From: Gehongia tenuis
GTDB taxonomy: Bacteria > Bacillota > Clostridia > Christensenellales > NSJ-53
DNA length: 64,000 bases
Assembly: GCF_014384795.1 (NCBI RefSeq)
Contig: NZ_JACRSR010000001.1
Coordinates: 434,001 to 498,000, forward strand
Direction: 5' to 3'
Below are positions 1-8,016 of the stretch, piece by piece; the first letter of the stretch is position 1; every line of letters begins with the position of its first letter. The notes under the pieces are model-generated. The model was given only the letters and a program-made list of their open reading frames with translations. It searched no databases and had not been told where the DNA came from. The translations under genes and the position numbers were made by a program.

Positions 1-795
1 AATCAGGAGCTGGGCTTCCGGGTGCTCACAAGGCTTCCGGGTTTCACCGTGGATGTGCACCAGCCCCGCTACGCCGTGGGCGTGGAGATCCGGGAGCGGG
101 CCTATGTTTATCTGGACGCGGTGCCCGGCGTGGGCGGCATGCCCACCGGCACCTCCGGCCGGGTGGCGGTGCTGCTCTCCGGCGGGATCGACAGTCCGGT
201 GGCCGCCTGGCGCATGGCCAAGCGGGGGGTGACGCTGACGGCGGTGCACTTTGAAAGCCCGCCCTACACCAGCGCCCGGGCCCGCAGCAAGGTGGTGGAT
301 CTGGCGAAGATTGTAAGCACTTACAGCGGCCCTGTGCGGCTGTTTGTCGTGCCCTTCACCGATGTGCAGACCACCATCTATGAGAAGTGTCCGGACAGCC
401 AGCTCACCCTCATCACCCGAAGGTTCATGATGCGCATTGCCGAAGCCATCGCGAAAAAGGACGGCGCGGCGGCCCTGGTCACCGGGGAATCGCTGGCTCA
501 GGTGGCCAGCCAGACGCTGGAAAGCCTCGCCGCCACCGATCAGGTGGTGGGGATGCCCGTCTTCCGGCCGCTCATCGCCATGGACAAGATGGAGATCATG
601 GACGAGGCGAAGGCCATCGGCACCTATGACACCTCCATTCTGCCCTATGAGGACTGCTGCACCGTGTTCCTGCCCCGGCACCCCTCCACCCATCCGAAGC
701 TTGCCGCCATCGAGGCGGGGGAGCGGGATCTCGATGTGGAGGCGCTGGTGAACGCCGCCCTTGCCAAGGCGGAGCTGGTGGAAGTGAGGCCCTGA
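1..795 (+). CDS. thiI: tRNA 4-thiouridine synthase ThiI, C-terminal part
   Basis: The frame is open from base 1, so the gene begins outside the window; about 264 residues are visible. They carry the end of the THUMP region and then the adenylation domain, with the PP-loop motif SGGIDSP at visible residues 60-66. The family uses ATP and persulfide sulfur to make 4-thiouridine at position 8 of tRNA, and can also feed thiamine synthesis. The protein ends soon after the CCTVFLPRHPSTHP segment, so it has no rhodanese extension, as is usual in Bacillota. A cysteine desulfurase partner probably lies upstream, out of view. Confidence 0.93.
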   Translation, partial: NQELGFRVLTRLPGFTVDVHQPRYAVGVEIRERAYVYLDAVPGVGGMPTGTSGRVAVLLSGGIDSPVAAWRMAKRGVTLTAVHFESPPYTSARARSKVVDLAKIVSTYSGPVRLFVVPFTDVQTTIYEKCPDSQLTLITRRFMMRIAEAIAKKDGAAALVTGESLAQVASQTLESLAATDQVVGMPVFRPLIAMDKMEIMDEAKAIGTYDTSILPYEDCCTVFLPRHPSTHPKLAAIEAGERDLDVEALVNAALAKAELVEVRP

Positions 796-868
796 AGGGA
801 GGAATCCCGGCATACTTTGACCCCGGGACCGAATAGACTGTACCAAATGCCATGAAAGGGGACGGACC

Positions 869-1591
869 ATGGCCCGTTTGATACAGTCGTTCGGTCTTTT
901 GATTTTTTTGGGGGCACTGCTGTGGGCGCCGCTGGCACAGGCCGCGGGGGAACGCCACAGCGCTTGCCAGATCACGCCGGAAGCCGGCGATGAGGCCGGC
1001 TTCACCCAGCCGGAGAAGGACATCTACATCGACGGCATGACCAACACCCTGTACTATTTCGAGGACGGCAGGGTGGCGGGGAAGTATGCGGTGGCGGTGG
1101 GCAAGAGCTCCACGCCCTCGCCCCTCGGCGTTTTTACCATCAACCACAAGGCGGCGAACTGGGGCACGGGCTTTGGCAGCCGGTTCATGGGCCTTTCCGT
1201 GCGCTGGGGCAAGTACGGCATCCACGGCACCAACAATCCCGGCTCCATCGGGTCCATGGCCTCCCATGGCTGCTTCCGCATGCTGAACCGGGACGTGGAG
1301 GAGCTCTACAAGAAGGTGCCGGAGGGGACAAAGGTGTGGGTGGACGGCGGGCCCTATGGGCCGCTGGGCTGGGGCCTTCGAAAGCTCATCCCCGGTGACC
1401 GGGGCTCCCATGTGGTGGAGGTGCAGAAGCGCCTGCGGAATCTGGGCTACTACGAGGGGGAGATCGACGGGGTGTACGGCGAGGGCATGAAGGCGGGCAT
1501 GCTCCGCTTCAAGAAGGACTATGGGCTCGCCTACACCCATACGGTGGACGCCGCCGCCTACAAAGCCATGGGCATTTTGATGTTTGAGTAG
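869..1591 (+). CDS. L,D-transpeptidase with peptidoglycan-binding domain
   Basis: This 240-residue exported protein starts with a signal peptide (hydrophobic core around residues 8-25, ending LAQAA). A YkuD catalytic domain follows, with the HGTNN...SHGCFRM signature; the nucleophile is Cys135. The C-terminus (about 165-238) is a PG_binding_1 repeat (VVEVQKRLRNLGYY). The family forms 3-3 or related crosslinks in peptidoglycan outside the membrane. The start ATG has GAAAGGGGAC upstream. It lies 73 bp after thiI and is probably transcribed on its own or by readthrough; no clear promoter hexamers were found. Confidence 0.9.
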   Translation: MARLIQSFGLLIFLGALLWAPLAQAAGERHSACQITPEAGDEAGFTQPEKDIYIDGMTNTLYYFEDGRVAGKYAVAVGKSSTPSPLGVFTINHKAANWGTGFGSRFMGLSVRWGKYGIHGTNNPGSIGSMASHGCFRMLNRDVEELYKKVPEGTKVWVDGGPYGPLGWGLRKLIPGDRGSHVVEVQKRLRNLGYYEGEIDGVYGEGMKAGMLRFKKDYGLAYTHTVDAAAYKAMGILMFE

Positions 1592-1620
1592 TTGAACCGC
1601 TGCCCGATTGGCCGTATAAT
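1592..1620 (+). promoter_or_regulatory. sigma-A promoter of mrfAB
   Basis: TTGAAC (1592-1597), 17-bp spacer, perfect TATAAT (1615-1620), 20 bp before the mrfA start codon. It begins one base after the stop codon of the upstream transpeptidase gene. Confidence 0.75.
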
Positions 1621-1640
1621 GGTGCCAAAGGAGTGGCGCT

Positions 1641-3899
1641 ATGAATCTTGAACAGTTGCTGGAACGGATGCAGGAGAACCCCATGTTTATGGAAAACGTG
1701 GCGGACTGGGAGGTCATTCCGGCCCGGGAGGGCGTGTACGCGCCCTGGCCCGCGGGGGTGAAGCAGCCCCTGGTTGACGCCCTGAAATCCAGAGGAATTG
1801 AAAGGCCTTACATCCATCAGGCCAAAGCGATAGAGCATGTTCTAAAGGGTGAGGATGTGGTGGTAGTGACCCCCACCGCTTCCGGCAAGACCCTTTGCTA
1901 CAACGTGCCCGTGATCGGGGAGATTTTGGACAATCCCTCCGCCCGGGCCCTGTACCTTTTCCCCACCAAGGCCCTGGCCCGGGACCAGGTCGCGGAGATG
2001 AACGAGCTCATCAATAAAATGGGCGCGGACGTGAAGGCCTATGCCTACGACGGGGACACCCCCGGCACGGCCAGGAGCGCCATCCGTCAGGCGGGGCATA
2101 TCGTGGTCACCAATCCGGATATGCTCCATTCGGGCATCCTGCCCCATCACACCCGCTGGGTCAAGCTTTTCGAGAACCTCCGGTACATCGTCATCGACGA
2201 GACCCACACCTATCGGGGCGTCTTCGGCAGCCATCTGGCCAACGTGCTGCGGCGGCTGAACCGAATCTGCCGCTTCTACGGTGCGCGGCCCACCTACATC
2301 TGCTGTTCCGCCACCATCGACAATCCGGTGGAGCTCACCGCCTCCCTCATCGGGCGGCAGCCCGCGCTGGTGAGCGAAAACGGCGCGCCCACCGGGGAGA
2401 AGCACATCATCTTCTACAACCCGCCGGTGGTGAACCGCCAGCTGGGAATCCGTAAGAGCTCCCTGCTTGAGACCCGGAAGATCGCCGCGAACTTCCTGCG
2501 CAACGACATCTCCACCATCGTCTTTGCCCGGGCCCGGCTCACGGTGGAGGTGCTGGTGAACTACCTCAAGGATCTGGTGCGGGACGACCTCGGCCGGGCG
2601 GAGGCCGTCCAGGGCTACCGGGGCGGATACCTGCCCAATCAGCGGCGCAGGATCGAGCAGGGCCTCCGGAAAGGGGAGATTGTGGGCGTGGTGAGCACCA
2701 ACGCCCTGGAGCTTGGCATCGACGTGGGCCAGCTGGAGGCCTGCGTCATTTCCGGCTATCCCGGCACCATCGCTTCCACCTGGCAGCAGGCGGGCCGGGC
2801 CGGGCGGAGGAGCGGCGTGTCCGCCATGGTGCTGGTGGCGAACTCCAGCCCCATCGACCAGTACATCATGAAAAATCCCCACTATCTTCTGGACAAGCCC
2901 GCCGAGAGCGGCCTCACCAATCCCAACAACCTGTATATCCTCATCAGCCACATCAAGTGCGCCGCCTTCGAGCTGCCCTTTGTGAAGGGCGAACGATACG
3001 GCGAAGAGGACATCGAGGAAATTCTGAACTATCTGGAGGAGCAGGGCGTGCTCCGCCGGGTGGGGGACACCTGGCACTGGATGAGCGAGGAGTTCCCCGC
3101 CTCCGATGTGAGCCTTCGCAGCGCCACCAATGAGAATTTTGTCATCGTGGACACCTCCCGGCCCGGCGTTCCCAAGGTCATGGGGGAGATGGACCGCTAT
3201 TCGGTGCCCATGCTGCTCCACGAAAAGGCCATCTATATGCATCAGGGCGACCAGTACCAGGTGGAGAAGCTGGACTTCCCCGCCAAGAAGGCCTATGTGA
3301 AGCGGGTGGAGGTGGATTACTACACCGACGCGGATCTTTCGGTGAACCTCCGGGTGCTGGACGTGCTCCGGGAGGAGGCGGGCGCGGTCTCCCGCACCAG
3401 CGGCGAGGTATCGGTCACCAGCCGGGTGTCCATGTTCAAGAAGATCAAGCTGGATACCCACGAGAATCTGGGCTTCGGGCCGGTGGAGCTGCCGGAGATG
3501 ATCCTGCACACCACCGCTTACTGGGCCTCCGTGGACGAATCCCTTCTGGCGGGCCTGTCCCGGGAGGAGGCCCAGGCGGGCATGGTGGGGGTGTCGAACC
3601 TCCTCGCCCATGTGGCGCCCCTCTATCTCATGTGCGATCCCAAGGATATCTCGGTGGTGTACCAGGCGAAGTCGCCCTTCACCCATAAGCCCACCCTGTT
3701 CATCTATGACGCCTATCCCGGCGGCGTGGGCTTCTCCGATAAGCTCTACGCCATGCATCTTGAGCTGTTCCGCCAGTGCCTCAGGATGGTGGAAGGCTGC
3801 TCCTGCCAGGCGGGCTGTCCCTCCTGTGTGGGCGCGCTCACCGAGGGCGGCAAGGACGCGGCAAAGCGTATTCTGGAGGGGATGCTCCGTGATTCCTAA
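1641..3899 (+). CDS. mrfA: MrfA-like DEAD/DEAH helicase with DUF1998 domain
   Basis: A 752-residue superfamily 2 helicase. Walker A is TPTASGKT (77-84), motif II is DETH (186-189), and the second RecA domain has the QAGRAGRR motif. The C-terminal DUF1998 region carries a four-cysteine cluster C720-C722-C726-C729, the zinc site typical of YprA/MrfA. In Bacillus subtilis MrfA works with the exonuclease MrfB in a nucleotide-excision route for mitomycin C damage that does not need UvrABC; the same role is inferred here. The start ATG has a good ribosome site (AAAGGAGTGG). The gene overlaps the next one by 11 bp, implying translational coupling. Confidence 0.9.
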   Translation: MNLEQLLERMQENPMFMENVADWEVIPAREGVYAPWPAGVKQPLVDALKSRGIERPYIHQAKAIEHVLKGEDVVVVTPTASGKTLCYNVPVIGEILDNPSARALYLFPTKALARDQVAEMNELINKMGADVKAYAYDGDTPGTARSAIRQAGHIVVTNPDMLHSGILPHHTRWVKLFENLRYIVIDETHTYRGVFGSHLANVLRRLNRICRFYGARPTYICCSATIDNPVELTASLIGRQPALVSENGAPTGEKHIIFYNPPVVNRQLGIRKSSLLETRKIAANFLRNDISTIVFARARLTVEVLVNYLKDLVRDDLGRAEAVQGYRGGYLPNQRRRIEQGLRKGEIVGVVSTNALELGIDVGQLEACVISGYPGTIASTWQQAGRAGRRSGVSAMVLVANSSPIDQYIMKNPHYLLDKPAESGLTNPNNLYILISHIKCAAFELPFVKGERYGEEDIEEILNYLEEQGVLRRVGDTWHWMSEEFPASDVSLRSATNENFVIVDTSRPGVPKVMGEMDRYSVPMLLHEKAIYMHQGDQYQVEKLDFPAKKAYVKRVEVDYYTDADLSVNLRVLDVLREEAGAVSRTSGEVSVTSRVSMFKKIKLDTHENLGFGPVELPEMILHTTAYWASVDESLLAGLSREEAQAGMVGVSNLLAHVAPLYLMCDPKDISVVYQAKSPFTHKPTLFIYDAYPGGVGFSDKLYAMHLELFRQCLRMVEGCSCQAGCPSCVGALTEGGKDAAKRILEGMLRDS

Positions 3900-5169
3900 C
3901 CTTCGAAGCAAACTGGAAGCGCTGGCCCGGGAGAGCGCGGGGGCGGGGAGCCCAAAAGGTCCCGCTTTGGGCGGAGGCGCCAGCGCTTCCGATAGCCCCG
4001 CGGCGGGCGGAAGCTGCCCGTCCGCCGCAGGCCCCGCAGGCACACCGCCCGGCGCGCCCGCCGCCCCTGCGGACACACCACCCGCCCCCGGAACCTGCTA
4101 CGTGCAGGAGTTTTTTGCGCAGCCCGGCGAATGGGGGAAGGCCCTGGGCTGCACGGTGCCGGAGGCCATGAACCGGCCCGGTCTGAGCCGCCGCACTTTT
4201 GAAGAATTATGTAAACAGCTTAAACTCGCCGGCGGCTGGACGCTGGAAGAGTGTCTGTTCTTTGATACCGAGACCACCGGATTGTCGCTCGCCGCCGGCA
4301 CCCAGATCTTTCTATTGGGGGTGGGGAGCTTTCAGGGCGACCGGTTTCGGGTGGCCCAGTATTTTGTCCGCAATCCCGCCGAGGAGGGCGATATGCTGCG
4401 CCGCTTCCAGCGGGATCTGGCCGGCAGGAAGGCGCTGGTAAGCTTCAACGGGCGGCGCTACGATCTGCCCCTTCTGGAATCCCGCATGGTTTTGAACCGC
4501 ATGCAAACGGGTCTGGACCTGCCCCACCTCGACCTTCTGCTGCCCGCCCGCCGCATCTTCAAGTACCGTCTGGGCAGCTGTTCTTTGGGGAATCTGGAAC
4601 AAAGGATGCTGGGCACCCGCCGGCAGGGGGATGTGTCCGGCAGCGCGGTCCCCGGTCGGTATTTTAATTATGTAAACACTGGCGATTTCGGGCTGGTGGA
4701 GGACATCCTTCGCCACAACCTCATGGATGTGCTGTCCATGGTCCATCTGTTGGTGCGGATGGAGGGGATGCTGGAATCCCCTCTCGAGACGGCGGAGGCC
4801 CTCGATCTCTACGGCATTGGCCGCTCCCTGGCCGTGACGGGGGACGAGCGGGAGAGGGCGTGCTACCGGGCTTCCTGGAGGATTTCGCCCACCGCCTGCG
4901 CGGGCAAATCGCTGTCCATGACGGAAAAACGCCGCCGAAATTACGGCGAAGCCGCCCGCCTGTGGGAGGAGATGGCGGAGCGGAGCATGGGGGGCCTCAT
5001 GCCCTACGCCGAGCTGGCCAAGCTGTGCGAGCACAGGACCGGGGAGCTGGAAAAGGCCCGGCACTGGACGGCGGAGGGCCTGGCACTGGCCCGTGCCTGC
5101 GGGGACGAGCGGGGGGAGGCGGCCTTCCTGCACCGGCTTTCCCGGCTGGAGAAAAAGCTGGGCCGATGA
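3889..5169 (+). CDS. mrfB: MrfB-like DEDD exonuclease
   Basis: The GTG start (GGAGGGG 8 bp upstream) lies inside the end of mrfA, giving 426 residues. After a short N-terminus there is an Ala/Pro/Gly-rich linker (about 15-65), then an RNase H-fold DEDD exonuclease domain: DTE at 126-128, FNGRRYD ending at D192, and HNLMD at 276-280. The C-terminus resembles tetratricopeptide helices. B. subtilis MrfB is a metal-dependent 3'-5' exonuclease acting with MrfA in crosslink or adduct repair. The pair organisation supports that assignment; the low-complexity linker is not typical and may be a high-GC lineage feature. Confidence 0.85.
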   Translation: MIPNLRSKLEALARESAGAGSPKGPALGGGASASDSPAAGGSCPSAAGPAGTPPGAPAAPADTPPAPGTCYVQEFFAQPGEWGKALGCTVPEAMNRPGLSRRTFEELCKQLKLAGGWTLEECLFFDTETTGLSLAAGTQIFLLGVGSFQGDRFRVAQYFVRNPAEEGDMLRRFQRDLAGRKALVSFNGRRYDLPLLESRMVLNRMQTGLDLPHLDLLLPARRIFKYRLGSCSLGNLEQRMLGTRRQGDVSGSAVPGRYFNYVNTGDFGLVEDILRHNLMDVLSMVHLLVRMEGMLESPLETAEALDLYGIGRSLAVTGDERERACYRASWRISPTACAGKSLSMTEKRRRNYGEAARLWEEMAERSMGGLMPYAELAKLCEHRTGELEKARHWTAEGLALARACGDERGEAAFLHRLSRLEKKLGR

Positions 5170-5170
5170 C

Positions 5171-5199
5171 TTGCCCGGACGGGCCGGGTGTGCTATCCT
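5171..5199 (+). promoter_or_regulatory. probable promoter of the small membrane protein gene
   Basis: TTGCCC (5171-5176), 17-bp spacer, TATCCT (5194-5199). Its -10 end touches the perfect palindrome that follows, so a protein bound there would block the start site. Confidence 0.45.
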
Positions 5200-5222
5200 A
5201 TAGTTAGTTGCAACTAACTATA
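5199..5222. promoter_or_regulatory. 24-bp perfect palindrome, probable operator
   Basis: Arms TATAGTTAGTTG (5199-5210) and CAACTAACTATA (5211-5222) are exact reverse complements without a spacer. The core AGTTGCAACT and the size suit a dimeric winged-helix repressor such as MarR or TetR types. It sits between a candidate -10 element and the start codon at 5250. No T tract follows, so it is not a terminator. Confidence 0.65.
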
Positions 5223-5249
5223 CCGCTGCGGCGGGGGGAGGGCTGAAGG

Positions 5250-5429
5250 ATGGTCTGGTTTCTCATGGCGGCGGGGCTGGCGGCCGCCGGGGGCTGCTTT
5301 TGCTATGGCAGGCGGCGCAAAGGCGAAGGGGCGCGGGCGTGCCGCAGGATTGCGCTGGTGGCGCTGGTCATGGCGCTGGTGTTCGCTGCGGCCCTCGCGG
5401 GCGGCGCGGCGGGAGGCCCGATTCCGTAA
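5250..5429 (+). CDS. small two-helix membrane protein, unknown
   Basis: A 59-residue ORF with ATG start and a GGGGGAGGG-type ribosome site upstream. It has two hydrophobic segments, about residues 3-18 (rich in Ala/Gly, with two Cys) and 35-52, separated by a strongly basic loop (RRRKGEGARACRR), which predicts both termini on the same side of the membrane. I do not recognise a family. Its own promoter and the palindromic operator argue that it is a real, regulated gene and not chance. The start and end are clear, but the function is unknown. Confidence 0.5.
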   Translation: MVWFLMAAGLAAAGGCFCYGRRRKGEGARACRRIALVALVMALVFAAALAGGAAGGPIP

Positions 5430-5497
5430 GGACACGACGCCGCGTGTGCAGCGGCCCGGCCGGCTCCGTGCCGGAATCTGGCGGAAGCGATTGGGTA

Positions 5498-5526
5498 TTG
5501 ACGAATGATAGGTTTGATGTTATTGT
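5498..5526 (+). promoter_or_regulatory. candidate promoter of the phosphate transporter leader
   Basis: TTGACG (5498-5503), 17-bp spacer, TATTGT (5521-5526). Transcription from here would give a leader of about 150 nt before the start codon at 5681. The -10 match is only moderate. Confidence 0.45.
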
Positions 5527-5559
5527 TTTTATGGCTGGAATAAGCGGTGGAGTCTGTCA

Positions 5560-5655
5560 TAGAGATTAAGAATCTCTATTTATTCACGGTCAATGACAAC
5601 ACAATTGTAGGATGATAAGCGGAACTTCTGGCCAGAGGAGTTTCGCTTTTTATTT
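5560..5655 (+). promoter_or_regulatory. structured leader with terminator-like hairpin before pit
   Basis: Two hairpins lie in the leader. The first has arms TAGAGATT (5560-5567) and AATCTCTA (5571-5578). The second pairs 5617-5629 with 5636-5648 (13 bp, with a few G-U pairs), a 6-nt loop, and a run of T broken by one A (TTTTTATTT), only 25 bp before the pit start codon. This layout suits transcription attenuation of pit, though it could also end an unseen short transcript. I do not recognise a known riboswitch class. Confidence 0.5.
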
Positions 5656-5680
5656 GGACCAATCGAGAGGGAGGCTGTTC

Positions 5681-6733
5681 ATGGACGTATCCTTTGCGAA
5701 CTTCCTGCAGGATGTGATGTCCAATCCGGTGCTGCTGATCACGGTGGTGATGACGCTGGGCGTGATCTTCGTCAACGGCTGGACGGACGCACCGAACGCC
5801 ATTGCAACCTGCATCACAACCCGGTGCATGAACGCCCGGACGGCCATTTTGATGAGCGCGGTATTCAACTTTTTGGGCGTGCTCATCATGACCCAGATCA
5901 ACAGCTCGGTGGCCTCCACCATCAGCAACATGGTGGACTTCGGCGGAAACACCCACGAAGCGCTGATCGCGCTGTGCGCGGCGCTCTTTTCCATCGTGGT
6001 CTACAGCGTGGGCGCCTCCTATTTCGGCATCCCCACCAGCGAGAGCCACAGCCTGATCGCGGGCCTGACCGGCGCCGCCATCGCCATGCACAACGGCGTG
6101 GACGGCGTGAACATGAGCGAATGGATCAAGGTCATCTACGGACTGGTGCTCAGCCTGGCGCTGGGCTTTGTGATCGGCTGGATCCTGTGCAAGCTTCTGA
6201 CCGTGATCTGCGCGAATATGAACCGGAGAAAGACGGATCGGTTTTTCCGAGGGGCGGAGATCTTTGGCGCCGCGGCCATGAGCTTCATGCACGGCGCCCA
6301 GGATGGGCAGAAATTCATAGGCGTGCTCTTTCTCGGCGTGGCCTTCAGCAACGGCGAGAGCAGCGTGAGCGGCGTTGTCATCCCCATCTGGCTGATGCTG
6401 CTGTGCAGCGCGGTGATGGGTGTGGGCACCAGCGTGGGCGGGGAGCGGATCATCAAGTCCGTGGGCATGGACATGGTCCGCCTGGAGAAGTACCAGGGCT
6501 TTGCCGCCGATCTGTCCGCCGCCGTATGCCTCCTTCTCTCCAGCCTGTTTGGCATACCGGTCTCCACCACCCACACCAAGACCAGCGCGATCATGGGCGT
6601 GGGCGCGGTGAAGCGGCTGTCGGCGATCAATTTCGGCGTGGTGAAGGATATGATGCTCACCTGGGTGTTCACCTTCCCGGGCTGCGGACTCATCAGTTTC
6701 GCCATGGCCAAGCTGTTTATGGCGATCTTTTAA
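5681..6733 (+). CDS. pit: PiT-family inorganic phosphate transporter
   Basis: The ATG at 5681 is preferred over an in-frame ATG at 5612 because GAGAGGGAGG precedes it and the upstream start lies in the terminator-like hairpin. The 350-residue product is a multi-helix membrane protein with the two duplicated PHO4 signatures: GWTDAPNAIAT near residue 30 and a second one, STTHTKTSAIMG, near 300. The family moves phosphate (often as a metal-phosphate complex) with protons or sodium. The PhoU-like gene directly downstream is the usual partner. Confidence 0.92.
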   Translation: MDVSFANFLQDVMSNPVLLITVVMTLGVIFVNGWTDAPNAIATCITTRCMNARTAILMSAVFNFLGVLIMTQINSSVASTISNMVDFGGNTHEALIALCAALFSIVVYSVGASYFGIPTSESHSLIAGLTGAAIAMHNGVDGVNMSEWIKVIYGLVLSLALGFVIGWILCKLLTVICANMNRRKTDRFFRGAEIFGAAAMSFMHGAQDGQKFIGVLFLGVAFSNGESSVSGVVIPIWLMLLCSAVMGVGTSVGGERIIKSVGMDMVRLEKYQGFAADLSAAVCLLLSSLFGIPVSTTHTKTSAIMGVGAVKRLSAINFGVVKDMMLTWVFTFPGCGLISFAMAKLFMAIF

Positions 6734-6774
6734 GGGATAAGAAATACGCTTCGACAGGGAAGGAGAAAGAACCT

Positions 6775-7398
6775 ATGGCCAAGAAACAGGACGCATTCTA
6801 CTTTGAAAAATTTATCGTCTGTACGGACTATGCCTGCCGGGCGGCTCATCTTTTGGACAAGGCCATGCGGGAGTTTGACCCGAAAAAGCTGGAGGCACGG
6901 CTGGGCGAGATGCACAGGATCGAGCATGGCGCCGACGAGGAGAAGCATGAACTCATCAACGTGCTGGTCAAGGCGTTCATCACGCCCATCGAGCGGGAGG
7001 ACATCATCCTGCTCAGCCAGAACATCGATGAAATGACCGATAAGATGGAGGATGTTCTGCTTCGGATCTACTGCAACAACATCGGAGCCATCCGGCCGGA
7101 CGCGCTGCAGGTGTCGGAGCTCATCATCCGCTGCTGTGAGGAGGCCAAAAAGACGATCACGGAGTTTCCCAACTTCAGGCGCTCAAAGACCCTTCACGAT
7201 CACATCATCCGCATCAACACGCTGGAGGGGGAAGCGGACCAGCTGTTTGTGGAAAGCATGCGCAGACTGCACACCACCTGTCAGAATCCGATTGAGATCA
7301 TCGTGTGGCGGGAGATCTACATCTATCTCGAGAAATGCGTGGACGCCTGTGAGCACATGGCGGACACCGTGGAGCGCATCGTCATGAAAAATTCCTGA
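6775..7398 (+). CDS. DUF47 PhoU-like Pit accessory protein
   Basis: A 207-residue soluble, all-helical protein of the DUF47/PhoU_div family, with start ATG behind AAGGAGAAAG. Conserved acidic stretches such as ENIDE-like QNIDEMTDKMED and the late EIYIYLEKCVDACEHMAD helix fit the metal-binding PhoU fold. These proteins are encoded with Pit transporters and are thought to control uptake. It lies 41 bp behind pit and is followed by a terminator, so the two form one unit. Confidence 0.88.
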   Translation: MAKKQDAFYFEKFIVCTDYACRAAHLLDKAMREFDPKKLEARLGEMHRIEHGADEEKHELINVLVKAFITPIEREDIILLSQNIDEMTDKMEDVLLRIYCNNIGAIRPDALQVSELIIRCCEEAKKTITEFPNFRRSKTLHDHIIRINTLEGEADQLFVESMRRLHTTCQNPIEIIVWREIYIYLEKCVDACEHMADTVERIVMKNS

Positions 7399-7407
7399 CG
7401 CAAGTGC

Positions 7408-7446
7408 AAAGCGGCCCATCCCCGAAGGGATGAGGCCGCTTTTTTT
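7408..7446 (+). terminator. terminator of the pit operon
   Basis: AAGCGGCC (stem) with inner CATCC/GGATG pairing, closing GGCCGCTT and then a T run at 7440-7446. Confidence 0.88.
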
Positions 7447-7453
7447 CATGAGT

Positions 7454-7936
7454 TCAGAACTGCTCGACGGTGCGCTGTTTGCGCAGGTGATAGCGGCGAA
7501 GACCCGCTTCCCACTCGGTTTTTTCCTCTTCCGTTTCGATCTTGAGGGGCGGCACCGGCACCGGCCGCTCCTGCTCGTCCAGGGCCACCATCACGAAGTA
7601 GGCCCGGTTGACCAGATGCTTTTCGCCGGAGAGGGATTCCACAAAGGTGTCCACCTTCACTTCCATGGAGGTCTTGCCCACGTAGGTGATCTCCCCGATG
7701 AGCACGATGGTGTCGTTCACATGAACGGCCTCCCTGAACTGGAGGTTGTCGATGGATACGGTGGTGACGTTGCGGCCCGAATGGCGGCGCGCCACCACGG
7801 CGGCCACGATATCGATCCATTCCACCAGCTTGCCGCCGAAAAGGCGCTCATAGCCGTTGATCTGTTCGGGCATGACGATTTGGATCTGTTCGGTGCGGGA
7901 GTCGGCCACCCGCCGGGCGTTCAAAAGATTGTTCAT
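7454..7936 (-). CDS. hotdog-fold acyl-CoA thioesterase
   Basis: A 160-residue protein of the YciA/BFIT acyl-CoA thioesterase family. Typical features are the early MPEQINGYERLFGGKLVEW segment (which aligns with the family's N-x-x-G-x-hFGG-x-hh-x-WhD motif; the catalytic acid would be Asp in WID) and the later EITYVGKTSMEVKVD strand. It hydrolyses acyl-CoA to free acid and CoA; the chain length cannot be told from sequence. It stands 80 bp downstream of the penicillin-binding protein gene on the same strand and may be cotranscribed. Confidence 0.85.
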   Translation of the reverse strand: MNNLLNARRVADSRTEQIQIVMPEQINGYERLFGGKLVEWIDIVAAVVARRHSGRNVTTVSIDNLQFREAVHVNDTIVLIGEITYVGKTSMEVKVDTFVESLSGEKHLVNRAYFVMVALDEQERPVPVPPLKIETEEEKTEWEAGLRRYHLRKQRTVEQF

Positions 7937-8016
7937 GGCCTTCGCCTCCTTGGTAGGATTATTCTATAGCCCGCCGCGGGTTTTGGCAACCGCTTTTCCG
8001 CGGCGCTCCGGGGAGC

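Noticed and set aside
818..868. TTGACC followed by TAGACT before the L,D-transpeptidase
   Set aside because: The spacing is only 11 bp, too short for a promoter.
1842..4076. 744-residue open frame opposite mrfA
   Set aside because: Low-complexity antisense translation; mrfA has clear motifs on the other strand.
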